NCBI RefSeq assembly: GCF_014529535.1
Contig: NW_023503584.1
Location: forward strand, 1,278,190 to 1,342,189
DNA: 64,000 bases
DNA from: Bradysia coprophila
Lineage: Eukaryota; Arthropoda; Insecta; Diptera; Sciaridae
Direction of reading: 5' to 3'
Under the pieces are notes generated by a model. That model was not told the origin of the DNA and searched no databases. It was given only the letters and a program-made list of their open reading frames with translations. The position numbers were made by a program, and so were the translations under genes. Below are positions 11,821 to 22,699 of this stretch, piece by piece. Each line of letters opens with the position of its first letter. Within the stretch, counting starts at the first letter, position 1.

Positions 11821-13252
11821 ATGTGGTCACTGGAAGAAGAGTAAGTTCAATTTATTTCCACCAATAATAAGGTGCGGGACTGAAAAAATGTTTTTTGAAA
11901 GGTTCGTTGGGTTTCCTCACCCATCGGAAAATTACTTCAGCTTTCACCTCAAAACATTACTCCCACGAAACATTTACCACAGAACGGTGTAGATTGTTTA
12001 CTATTTTCAAAATTATATAAAAACGTCGGCAGATTTTGCTACCGTTAAATTTCTAAGGAAACTTAATGTTTACGAATGTTTCGAAACTTTTTTCAGTCCC
12101 ACCGTAGTAAGGACTAACATTTAACCAACTAACTCTTAGCTTAAAACGTGTGTTATGGCAACTAACACCGGTGAGTGGTGCGTTATATAACAAGGAAATT
12201 TGAAATTATTCTTATTCTCATCAAAATTATTCACATTTCTTGCAGCCTTATGAGAGCAAGTGGCCATGGACTTTGCACTTAGGCGGAGTGGGTATATGTT
12301 TAGTGTACAGCATAATATTAATGTCGAATTTTGGTACACCATCCAGCGTCGACCTACTAGTTTCAATTCAATTCAATTTATTCAATAATTAAGAACAAAA
12401 AGGAGGATCCTTATACAAATGTTCTGCGCGAAAAACAAAAAATAGCAAATTTACAAATTAATTAAACGACATATATAAAAAGAGAAAAAGTCGTGTCAAA
12501 AACGAACTATATAGACGGAAAGTAGACGTTAGAGTTTGGTTACAGTAGAAGAAAATAAACAAAAAAAAGAACAAAAATTAAATAAAAACTAAATTGACTC
12601 ACATTAACACGCACCGGATAGTCACACCAACTCGCTTGCAAAATCCTAGAAATAAAACAGTAAAAAGGAAACGTAAAGACTCAGATCACGTGGGTGGCAG
12701 CACGCCCAAGCAACACCCAATCGAAATCTACAACGACGTAAAATATGCCATACTAGCGTCATTAAACTTCGCCACCGATGGTAGCCCCCTAATATGGACC
12801 GGAATAGAGTTATAATCGGCCACTGACCGAACGAAAAAAGAGCGGTTGTACTGAACCGAAGAATGTCTGGGTAGCACGTAATTCCGACTGCGCACCGAGC
12901 TACCGACACAAAGCCTCTCGTAAAGAAAACCAGGCTCCCGCCGTTTCGCCACATTATAGATGACGGCACAACACCGCAGCCTGAGGTTTGTTTGATAGTA
13001 AACGTTTGTGAATTTACCCTTACGCTCGTAACTCCAACTAGGGATCGTGTAAGTTAGAAGCGATATTTTTTGGTCACTAGACAACAATCAACTTAATCGT
13101 CAATTCTTATTTGTTCGTAGGTCTTGAACAATGCTAACGTTTTGGTATTCGCCTTAAATTTAATTTTATTGGTGATCTGTCTACTTGCTGCTGCCGTGGT
13201 TGGCTCGACAGCCAGAAAAATATTTTTTTTTTTTAATAACATTTTGTGTTGA
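11821..13252 (+). CDS. Candidate small two-TM membrane protein, unknown family
   Basis: Four putative exons (11821-11840, 12140-12170, 12246-12347, 13121-13252) join in phase (lengths 20, 31, 102, 132) to a 94-residue protein. Most splice sites are good: GTAAGT and GTGAGT donors, CTCTTAG, CTTGCAG and TTCGTAG acceptors. The third donor (GTCGAC at 12348) is weak. The product starts MWSLEEDLKRVLWQLTP, has a hydrophobic segment GGVGICLVYSIILM, then a second one VLVFALNLILLVICLLAAAV, and ends in a poly-Phe stretch encoded by a T run. I do not recognise the family. Intron 3 contains a truncated LINE; without it that intron would be only about 50 nt. Alternatively this is a chance exon chain or a gene broken by the insertion. 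Confidence 0.38.
12361..13080 (-). mobile_element. 5'-truncated non-LTR retrotransposon (LINE) 3' end
   Basis: On the minus strand an open frame up to about residue 119 (12728-13087) ends with the block NRSFFVRSVADYNSIPVHIR followed by GLPSVAKF. That is the typical C-terminal signature of non-LTR retrotransposon ORF2 proteins (xRSFxxRxxxxWNxLPxxIR). It is followed by ~365 nt of 3' UTR ending in a TTGAA-type tail (AATTGAATTGAATTGAAA, reverse of 12361). ACTAG on both sides (12356-12360 and 13076-13080) may be a target duplication. The reverse transcriptase core is absent. Confidence 0.65.
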
Positions 13253-13504
13253 GGCAGTAACTGGTGGTCCATACATTCATTACTTGCACTGTCCTATAAA
13301 CACAGTGGAGACAGAAGTGTAAAAAATAAAATCGAATCGTGCCACTTAAACTTTTTACTCCACATTTAGTGCTCTAGATAAGAGAAAAAGATTTTTTTCG
13401 ATGAAAGGGAACTCTCTTTCAAATGTCAAGCGTCAAATGTATTTATTTACGACGTTTGAACAATTAGTTCGATAATCACCAATATTTCTAAAAATATAAA
13501 CTAT

Positions 13505-14550
13505 CACAACAATCGTTGACCGTCAGCCATCAATAGGAATTGTTCGCCAATGGTCCATACTGTTGTACATCGACGACCGTAGTGGACGGTGTTGTACATA
13601 ACAAATCAGGCGCCATCACCTTTAGCATTGCCGCCATAAATCGCGATGTAGTCTGTGCTCACATTGGCAATGGTTAGTGGTCGGTCGACTCTATTCTCTT
13701 CAAAATTTAGTGGCCGCATGTAGATCCGTTTATCCGACTCTGTAAATAGATTAACCGGGCCATTTGAAACGTAAGGTCAGGGGAGTCAATTTTTTTTCTT
13801 CAATTTAGGTGCGCGTGGCAATGTATCTCCACTGAACCGAAACGTTTTACGGTTGCAAAAAGAGAATAGAGCGCTTATTGAAGCAGGGGAAGGGAAAACG
13901 CTCTGATGAAGTTTAAGGACAAAGCGATATAAATTGAACTGGGGAAACCATTCTAAAAAATCTGTGAAATAACCGGAAATCACGAAAACACATAAATTAG
14001 GGAAGTGCGTTCAAATTGGAACTGGTCCGGTGGTCTAAACTAGTTTGGAAGAATCGTTCCGATGAATCGTGCGATTCATCGAAAGACAAACTAATATTGG
14101 TGAAAAATCGGACAGCGGATAATTAGCACACCGCCTTCACCTTCAACGGAAGAACAACTTTCCTTAACAAATAACTTACCAATCTTCATAACGCCGGGAA
14201 ACGGGTCTCCTTCCACAACAAAGAATGCCGACAATTTTGACACATCTTTAGTGACTTCGATTCGTTTGAATTTAGCATGGTCACCGATTGAAAACCACAG
14301 CCGACAGGGTCCTCACCTTGATTTTTCCTTTTCCAATTTTTCTCGTTTCTACTCCCCAACAGTCCAGTTTTCGATTGTCGAAGACGCCGACATATTTTTT
14401 CGATTTGAAATCGTAGACGACTTTGTGCGATAGCTTTTGCTCGAAGGTCCAGCTTTGGATTTGCTTAGGTAAAATATGTAAACAAGATTATAATAGAACC
14501 ATTGCGGCTTTGGGAAAAAAATGCGAGATGACATTTGAGATGTCACTATA
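13505..14550 (-). pseudogene. Decayed partial duplicate of NOL11
   Basis: Same orientation as NOL11 and about 6 kb from it. 13505-13800 aligns with 7718-8085 (with internal deletions), 14040-14285 with 8100-8345, and 14286-14496 with 8676-8890; 14526-14546 matches the upstream flank at 9139-9159. A ~325-bp piece of exon 3 is missing, ~200 bp of unrelated sequence sits at about 13805-14035, and most of the last exon is absent. Introns 1 and 3 are retained, so this was a DNA-level duplication, not a retrocopy. The frame is broken throughout. Confidence 0.85.
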
Positions 14551-14643
14551 AGTTTGTTAATATTCAGTCTTCAGCATCAATCTAGTTAGCAAATTCAGTC
14601 GATTTACACACGAAAATTTTCGCGAACAAATTTTTGTATCCAC

Positions 14644-14760
14644 TACGAGCCCTCGCTTAGTTACGAGCACTCTATTCTCTTTTCTTTTGTTTGTTCGAAA
14701 AATTTTGAACGAACAAAAAAAAACACAATAGAGTGCTCGTAACTAAGCGGGGGCTCGTAA
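14644..14760. mobile_element. Hairpin MITE, ~115 bp
   Basis: The arm TACGAGCCCTCGCTTAGTTA with CGAGCACTCTATT (14644-14675) returns as AATAGAGTGCTCGTAACTAA with GCGGGGGCTCGTA (14728-14759). Between them is a second pair of FTTGTTCG-like words (TTGTTCGAAAAATT / AATTTTGAACGAAC). No ORF. Confidence 0.65.
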
Positions 14761-14764
14761 CTGG

Positions 14765-15385
14765 AAGAAATACCCTATTTGTGCTCGCATTTGAAGTGGT
14801 TTTGCATGAAAATTATGAATATTTTCACTAACAGTAGATAAAATCTTGTTGTTAACACGTTAGCAACATTCTAAGCACACGATGTATATGTATTTTAACG
14901 AGACACAATGGTATGATATTCATTAGAGCGCGTAGGACGAGTCGATCGTTCAACTCCCCATTCAACAACGCCTGTCGTATGTTCAACGCCGTTTCGAACA
15001 TTATCGATCCCACATTGCCACACAACCTCTTCCGCAATGCCTTGTATCGACTACCAGACTCCAACCTGACTAATTTCTTACGAATGTGATATGCTGACTG
15101 ACACTTGCAATTACTTTTATGTGACGATCTGTGATATTCAACTCTATTCTGTTCTATTCTATTAATTTAATTAATTTATTTGTTAGGTAAACGTACTCTA
15201 TCGACGATCATTTGTGATTCCTTAAACTTAACTCTAAACGCTCTAAATGTTTGATACGTTACGCTTCTTACAATTTTATATTTTACACTATAATAGTCCG
15301 CTTGTATTAAGACGACTGAAAATGAATAATAAATAATAATAGTGCGAAAAACAACCTCATTTACTAAATTGTTAGCAAAATAGCT
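14765..15385. other. Gene-free stretch
   Basis: No gene supported. The minus frames at 14852-15064 and 15176-15439 show no family motif. Confidence 0.45.
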
Positions 15386-15388
15386 ATT

Positions 15389-16235
15389 ATTGCTTGCCAC
15401 ATGCGAAAATTGATTCATACATATCAATTTGGGCCCCACGAAAATGGTCGATTCCCTTAGGGATATTTGCGTGACACTTTCGTCAGGGAATCTATCATGT
15501 CATTCATGTAAAATCAGTTTTCGTGGGGTGCAGCCATATGAAAGTGAATGCGTCATCTGAAATATTTTATGCTTTTTGACATGAAAACGAGAATAATTAT
15601 TGATGTTTTGTGTTTTTGGACAATTATTTTGCAGTGGCGAGAGTTCAGTGTGGCAAAAGAATTTCAATTCTTAAAAAGAAAAATCACAAAACTGAAAGCG
15701 TCAGCCATATTTGTTCTAGCAATAATTTCAATGTTTGTTATGAACACACATAGCGAGCACTTTTAGTTGCGTATTTTTCACTTAAATTCGAAAACACTTC
15801 ACACATTGATTAATTTTAGACACAATTCATTTCACTTCACTGCAAAATTTTTCGTCTAAATAACAAAAACAACAAAATCATTGCTTAGAATGTATTATCA
15901 CGGTACGGAATAACAATTCAATGACAACATGGCACATGCTATAGTGTGATAACTTCGATCACTTTCGGTACGGTTGGTACTGCTGTACCAATACCAATAT
16001 TTTCGGGATATTTCATGAAGAAGTATGAGCCGATTTCGGCTGTGTACTGGTTTTATAGTGTTTTGTTTTGTTTATTCGCCGATAAAAAAATCCAACCATA
16101 CTGGTTTTATAGTGCCGAAAAAATTTCTATTTGTTTTGTTGATTTTGTCTACGGAGATAGTTGTATTTAAATCAGCTTTTGTTGCTATTTATAGAAATTG
16201 ATATGTAAGAATCAATTTTCGCATGGGCAAGCAAT
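15389..16235. mobile_element. TIR element, 847 bp, first tandem copy
   Basis: The terminal inverted repeats are ATTGCTTGCCACATGCGAAA with ATTGATTCATACATATCAAT at the left, matched by the complement at 16189-16235. A 72-codon frame (15548-15766, +) starting MRHLKYFMLF recurs at 16697 in the second copy. This is the first half of a ~1.13-kb direct duplication that also includes the adjoining palindromic element. Confidence 0.75.
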
Positions 16236-16246
16236 AAAATAGAATA

Positions 16247-16509
16247 CAGTGCATCCTGCTGCAATGATTCATTACATGGTGGAACAATTTTGAAACTTGC
16301 AACTCACGCGTGTGTGTTTAAGCGCCTCGGTTTGAAAACTGTTATTTTGACGCGGGTAGTTACATACCTCGCCTTCGGCTCGGATATGCAAACTCTACCC
16401 TTGTCAAAATAACAGTTTTCAAACCTTGGCGCTTAAACACACACTTATGAGTTGCTCGTATCTCAAAATTGTTCAACCATGTAATGAATCATTTTCGCAG
16501 GGTGCACTG
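16247..16509. mobile_element. Tc1/mariner-like foldback MITE (copy A)
   Basis: The ends CAGTGCATCCTGC and GCAGGGTGCACTG are flanked by TA. Inside, a long fold pairs GTGTGTGTTTAAGCGCCTCG (16310) and AAAACTGTTATTTTGAC with their complements at about 16400-16440. The loop contains CTCGCCTTCGGCTCG. Near-identical to 17369-17631 and related to 48742-49004. Confidence 0.75.
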
Positions 16510-16521
16510 TAACCTACTATT

Positions 16522-17357
16522 ATTGCTTTCCCCATGCGAAAATTGATTCTTACATATCAATTTGGCCCCTGCGAAAATGGTCGATTACATGAGGGATATT
16601 TGCGTGACACTTTCGTCAGGAAATCTCTATTTTCGCGGGGTGCTCGAGTCATTCATGTAAAATCAGTTTTCGTGGGGTGCAGCCATATGAAGGTGAATGC
16701 GTCATCTGAAATATTTTATGCTCTCTAACATGAAAACGGGAATAATTATTGATGTTTTGTGCCTTTGGACAATTATTTTGCAGTGGCGAGAGTTCAGTGT
16801 GGCAAAAGAATTTCAATTCTTAAAAAGAAAAATCACAAAACTGAAAGCGTCAGCCATATTTGTTCTAGCAATAATTTCAATGTTTGTTATGAACAAACAT
16901 GGCGAGCACTTTTAGTTGCGTATTTTTCACTTCAATTCGAAAACACTTCACACATTGATTAATTTTAGATACAATTCATTTCACTTCACTGCAAAATTTT
17001 TCGTCTAAATAACAAAAACAACAAAATCATTGCTTAGAATGTATTATCATGGAACGGAATAACACTTCAATGACAATATGGCACCTGCTATGGTGTGATC
17101 ACTTCGATCACTTTCGGTGCGGAAAATATTGGTATTGGTACAGCAGTACCAATACTGCTGTACCAATACCAATATTTTCGGGATATTTTTATGAAGAAGT
17201 ATGAGCCGATTTCGGCTGTGTACTGGTTTTATAGTGCCGAAAAAATTTCTATTTGTTTTGTTGATTTTGTCTACGGAGATAGTTGTATTTAAATCAGCTT
17301 TTGTTGCTATTTATAGAAATTGATATGTAAGAATCAATTTTCGCATGGGCAAGCAAT
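16522..17357. mobile_element. TIR element, 836 bp, second tandem copy
   Basis: Nearly identical to 15389-16235, with the same inverted ends (ATTGCTTTCCCCATGCGAAA at left, complement at right). It carries the second copy of the 72-codon frame (16697-16915). It differs in the middle, where a self-complementary TTGGTATTGGTACAGCAGTA stretch (17130-17175) replaces part of the first copy. Confidence 0.75.
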
Positions 17358-17368
17358 AAAATAGAATA

Positions 17369-17631
17369 CAGTGCACCCTGCTGCAATGATTCATTGCATG
17401 GTGGAACAATTTTGAAACTCGCAACTCACGCGTGTGTGTTTAAGCGCCTCGGTTTGAAAACTGTTATTTTGACGCGGGTAGTTACATACCTCGCCTTCGG
17501 CTCGGATATGCAAACTCTGCCCTTGTCAAAATAACAGTTTTCAAACCTTGGCGCTTAAACACACACTTGTGAGTTGCTCGTATCTCAAAATTGTTCCCCC
17601 ATGTAATGAATCATTTTCGCAGGGTGCACTG
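17369..17631. mobile_element. Tc1/mariner-like foldback MITE (copy B)
   Basis: Second copy of the 16247-16509 element, duplicated together with its neighbour. The ends CAGTGCACCCTGC and GCAGGGTGCACTG are flanked by TA. Confidence 0.75.
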
Positions 17632-17830
17632 TAACCTACTATTGAGTTTATCCGTCCTCTTTTTAAACGTTTTCTGTTGTAGAGCATTTGCGTTGTCTAA
17701 CGATATGAAAAATGTCATCTTTAGCAGCAATGTTTCTAGCATGAACCATAGAAAATATTTGCCAGCTCAATTCAGGGTTCATGCACATATATCACATATA
17801 TCCTGCGAAATATTCAATTTATCGTTTTGT

Positions 17831-17991
17831 CAACGCACTTCAAGCAAAAGTGGTACTCTAAATAGGGTACTGAAACATGACAGTGTTCCATACAAAATTT
17901 TACACTGTAAAAAGAGTGGGTATAAAATTTCATACAAAAAGTACTCTATTTGGCAGCTGTCATTAATAGCAGTTTTGCTTGAAGTGCGTTG
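17831..17991. mobile_element. MITE family 2, copy 1 (7-bp TSD)
   Basis: The inverted ends CAACGCACTTCAAGCAAAAG and CTTTTGCTTGAAGTGCGTTG-type flank a ~160-bp body with AGTACTCTATTTGGCAGCTG near the right end. The 7-bp word GTTTTGT lies directly on both sides. Other copies are at 39065-39226 and 39738-39888. Confidence 0.85.
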
Positions 17992-17999
17992 GTTTTGTG

Positions 18000-19150
18000 T
18001 GTGAAAATGCATCGAAAATACCACACCATTCAGTGCACCAATTCGAATTTATAACATCGAGTGCGAAGTACTTTATTAGGCTCTAGATGATCATGAGTTT
18101 GATCAAGTACTTCGCACAGTGATTCATACAACATATTATGCAACAGAGGGATCTAAAGTTCGCAGTTTTCGAACATTATGATCTCGAGTTTACCTCTATG
18201 ATCTCGAGTTGCATAAATGTTTTTAATAAACAAATTTCAAATACAGTAATGGCCAATCAAATTTCAGCCGAAATTTGCTTCAGCTGTTTTTCAGCTCATA
18301 CAAACACAACTGGATAAGCATGTTTATACGGCCCTACCACGCGTATATGTGGATTGCTAAACACTAATAACACTCATTATGGATGATGATTTTTCATTTT
18401 AATTTGTGATTCTAATCCAAAAATGAAAACTCAATTGTAATTGACCCACCTCCTGTGCGTATATAAAACATTTATTTCAAATTTATTTACATTTTTTGTT
18501 GTTGTTGGTTGTTCATTCTTCAGTTTTGTTGTTGGTTCAATAAAGCGTCATCTTTTTTGTCATCTGTTTACCTCCTTACATTCTAAATACTTTTTTTTAA
18601 ATTTAATTTTTAAATTCTCCCGTCAATCGCACTAGATATAATTTTCTTTTTATTTATAATACTTCGGTAAATTTAATTTTTTTTTTGTTTAAATTAGCTC
18701 ACTAAATTTTTTTAGGTTATGTTTTTTTGGTTTATTAATTTAAATTTTACTTTTGGTTTGTTAATTATTTTTATCAATGAAGTATTTTAAGCAACATTTA
18801 TATAATTTTAATTTTGCCTTACTTTTTTGTATGTTTTTTTCATTTAAATTCATCATGCCTTTTCTTGTAGATTAAATAGCATTTTTAGAAGATAAAAACG
18901 TTTTGTTAAAAAAAGAGGTTAAATGGATTTTCGATGTTTGAGGAGTAGTAGCTCTCGTATTTCTGTTTCATTTCCTTCTTTTTAAATTTTATTAAAATCT
19001 ATCGGTTTGAGAAAATTTATGTGGCTTTCTGTGATATGAACTTTTTTGTTGTTTTTTTTTCCTTCAATTTATTATATAATGTTCCTTAAATACTCTGTTC
19101 TCTGTATCAATTCAAATCAATTAAATGTATCAATTCTAAAAAAAATCCCA
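18000..19150. other. Gene-free AT-rich stretch with small inverted repeats
   Basis: Holds a hairpin GAGTGCGAAGTACTT / AAGTACTTCGCAC (18059-18117), a partial copy of the CAGCTG-rich MITE (about 18260-18350), and long T-rich runs toward the 3' end of the Rab gene. No coding signal. Confidence 0.5.
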
Positions 19151-19153
19151 CAC

Positions 19154-22100
19154 TTAACAAGAGCATCTGTTACTATCCGGACTATTGCCTAATGTAAATG
19201 GTCCTAAACCTGTTCCTGATCCCGTTCCCGATTTCTTTTCTTGTGTACCGTCATTATCAAAATTTTCGCCACGATGTTCTCGCTGTTCCCGGATTTGTCG
19301 AGCTAACGTCAGAAAAGACTCTTCAATATTGATATTGTTCTTGCACGATACTTCAAAGAAAGGCATGTCAAAGTTTTCAGCAATCTTGAATCGGAGGAAA
19401 ACAAACAATCACAACGGAACTGTAATTTCGAACATTCACAGTAATTTACCCTGTCTCCCCGTTCCTTTTCCACCATTCTCTGCGCTGGCAGACATTCGCA
19501 TTTATTGCCAGCTAGCACCTTCACCACGTCGGGAGCTGCATTTTCTTGGATGTTTCTCAGCCAATAGGAAAGATTGTTGAATGATTCCAAGCTTGTTACG
19601 TCATACATTAAAAGTATTCCCATTGCACCACGATAGTAGGCAGTGGTCAGCGTTCTGGAATTATATTAGAATGATGAGATGTTCAAAAGATTTTTTACAT
19701 TTTCTTTATCACAAACCTAAAACGTTCCTGACCGGCTGTTTGAAGGAGAAATGAAAGCAACAAAAATTGATTAAAAAAGTCAAATTTAAAAATTTGTATT
19801 TGATTATTATATTTTGGGCACAGTAACACAGAATCGCAGTGTAGGGGTTGACATTTTCACAGCCCAAAAATTGATAAGAGAGAAAATATTTCTCAAGATT
19901 TCATGAAACAGAAAATTTCAAATAGTGTCAAAAATAAGCTATCACCAGCGGCTCATGTGGTTGTATAAATAAATTGTAAAATAAATGTTGAAACAAATGA
20001 AGTAAAAGATTTTATGTATCAGTTTCTGGACGATACATTGAACAAATGAAGTTACAGATTCAATTACTACACATTACACCGTGATTAGGCGATATTATGT
20101 CCTAAGACTGTTCATCTGTTAACGACAAAGACGACAATGATAATGTCTTATATAAGCAAATAATGTTAAAAATAAACGAAGTAAAAGATTTTTTTTTGAA
20201 GAAAGAAGTAATAGATTCGAATTATTATATTGGTAATATACTTGTCGTCTGTAAAAAAATTGTTCTGCCCATGAACAGATCAATTTTAGAAGTTTATCAT
20301 ACACCAATGCTACTACAGTGATTCCAGGTGACTTCTTGCAACGAATAAGAAATTAGCAAGAAAACAAATTTACCCGTATCCCAAATTTGAAGTTTGATTG
20401 GTACACCGTCCAAGTTGATGAGTTTCTGTTTGAAATCGATTCCTAAAAAAGAACAAAGAGATATTGTTGTGTCTGTTGCTTTTGAATTAGACGAGGAAAC
20501 TACAGTCGGCATCTTTCAAATGAGTGGCGTATTTTTTTTCAGCTGATCAACTCATACAAACAAATGTGCCAATACTTGTTTATACGGGTAAACGACCGTT
20601 TAAAGACATAAAACCGTATTTGTTTGTATGAGTGGATCAGCTGAAACGAAATACGTCACTTATTTCAAACTCACCGACCGTGTTTACAACATGATATAAA
20701 AAAATGTAAGGAAAGGTTTCCACAAAAATCACCTCTAAAAATATCAAAGTTTCCCACAAATATGCAGATCTGTCCCTCGGTTCATATTTTCAACATAAAT
20801 CTTAATCCGAATCACTTAATAATCGCAGATGACACCGTATACACTTCCGATTGTATTCCCTTACAATTTTGTCTATATCGCGGAAATAACCCCCCATTAA
20901 CACAAGCTAATTCCACCTGATTTGACCCAGGTCATTGAAATAACTTTGAACGAAACACCCATAATCCATTATTCAAATGATTTATGTTACTATATTTACT
21001 GCTCAAAGTAATAGTATCACGTAAACTGAACTTTTTATGACCCAGTGCTGCCTATACACAACCTCCATACACACAATTATATATACCAGATCTGAATAAA
21101 CACCAACGACACGGTTGAATCTAGCCATATAAAATTTTATGTCTAGCCAAAAGTATGCCTATGATGCCAGTGATGTGTATATAGCGATGTACCATATAAA
21201 GTATAAAAATATTCAACATACATCACCATGGAATCATATGGTAGCATAATAAAAATATCAATGAATTATGTAATTTGTAAAATTGTAGTGGTGGCAGAGG
21301 TATCAGCTTTTATACGGTTCGTGTGCTTTTCCTGTGTGTGATTATCGCCCAGGATTATATTGTGTATGGTGACAGAGTGGTTACTTCGATATGGGGGTGG
21401 TGGTTCCGCGTGGTCTTTGAAAAATGTAACATTAAGTTTACCACATTTTTGCTGTTACCTGACCAGACTTATTAATGTAAATGAATTACATTTTGGAGAC
21501 ACATCCGTTTGTTGAGAAAATGGTTGGAAATTATGTCGTTTACTATCGTATTACTAACGGTTAATTTTAGCCGTCACGTTACAAAACAATTAAATCCAAA
21601 GGGTGGAAATACTTGGCTTTATGATACGGTTTCATAACAATGTACGCAGCATTGTAGTCTTGATTACCTAGACCGTTGTTACCGGTACACGAGAACATAT
21701 ATGAAAATATCGTTTGAAAACAATTGACCTAATTTTGTGTTTTTAATGTTTCAATATGAGATTTCATCTAAAATTGAATTTGAACCATCACCAAAAAATG
21801 TTTTTAACAAGGTATGCGGTATGGGCGAGATGACAGCCAATTTTTAGGAAAATTATTTTCTCTAAATTAAAAAAAAATCTTCTTTCTTGTCAAATTACGG
21901 TTAGCCATCAGTTCGAGGGACAAATATTCATAGGAGATCCTTTGATCCTCACTCAACAGAAACTCCGTCAAATCCTTCAAAATTTGACGGAAGAAAATCC
22001 TCAAATTCATAAATTGTCCGTATAAAAACCCATCCAGAATCAGTAAAAAATCCTTGGAAAACGATAGGAATTCAGGGGATTGTCTTTTTGAAAATCCTTT

Positions 22101-22685
22101 GTCAACGAAATTTCCCCTCACATCAGTTGTTGCCAACGACGCTCGAAATAACCAATATGAGCGCTAGGTAATGTTACTTTATAAAGTAAAATGTATGTTA
22201 AAGCTAATGAAGTAGCAGATTTTGCATATGCACCACTTTAAACAAATGAAGTAATAGATGAAATAAATCCGTTTGTCGTTTTGTAAAAGGTCAAATAGCA
22301 ATTGAGGTGATTGAGGTCATCCTAACGTTTACGGTTTACCCAAGAAATGCATGTCAACCGTTTTCCCGATTTTTTTTAATTTACAGAAAGTCACTTGTGT
22401 TAGTCGATCAAAAAATCAGATTTCTTTCATATTTCAATTTAGTTCATTTCCCTTCTATTTTCTAGTTCTAATATTGACCAATTACTGAATTAATAACAGT
22501 TACAAAATAGATCCAGTGGAAAAAACAAAAAATCAATCCGTTCAATTTCCATGATCCTTACCGATTGTTGAAATATATGTGTCGTAATATCTTTCATCAC
22601 AGTATCGATGTACAATGCAAGTTTTTCCTACGTTTGAATCGCCGAGCACTAGCACTTTATATGTAGCCGCGAAGTCTAGAGCCAT
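19154..22685 (-). CDS. Rab family small GTPase (RabX4-like)
   Basis: Five exons (22685-22562, 20442-20374, 19735-19717, 19654-19450, 19384-19154) give 215 residues. The third exon is only 19 nt and encodes the AGQERF switch II block. G1 is GDSNVGKT, the switch I region is YISTIGIDFKQK, G3 is WDTAGQE, G4 reads GNKCE instead of NKxD, G5 is VSCK. The C-terminus RCSC is a CXC double-prenylation signal. Rabs of this kind cycle between cytosol and membranes and recruit transport effectors. The sequence reminds me of insect RabX4; Rab26/37/15 are alternatives I cannot exclude. Intron 1 (2.1 kb) and intron 2 carry several MITEs. Confidence 0.9.
19975..20252. mobile_element. MITE family 1, two adjoining copies in Rab intron 2
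   Basis: 19975-20080 has ACAAATGAAGTAAAAGATT and GAACAAATGAAGTTACAGAT. 20113-20252 has the complete order: TCATCTGTTAACGACAAAGA, CTTATATAAGCAA, GAAGTAAAAGATT, GAAGTAATAGATTCGAATTA, CTTGTCGTCTGTAAAA. Non-coding. Confidence 0.65.
20517..20665. mobile_element. CAGCTG-type hairpin MITE in Rab intron 1
   Basis: The left arm TGAGTGGCGTATTTT then CAGCTGATCAACTCATACAA (20521-20561) pairs with GTTTGTATGAGTGGATCAGC then TGAAACGAAATACGTCACTT (20622-20661). Related to 39330-39493 and to the fragment near 18260. Confidence 0.7.
22165..22290. mobile_element. MITE family 1 copy (Rab intron 1)
   Basis: Contains TAAAATGTATGTTAAAGC, AATGAAGTAGCAGATTTT, AACAAATGAAGTAATAGATG and GTTTGTCGTTTTGTAAAAGG in family order. 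Confidence 0.6.
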
Positions 22686-22699
22686 TTCACTGGTGTGTT

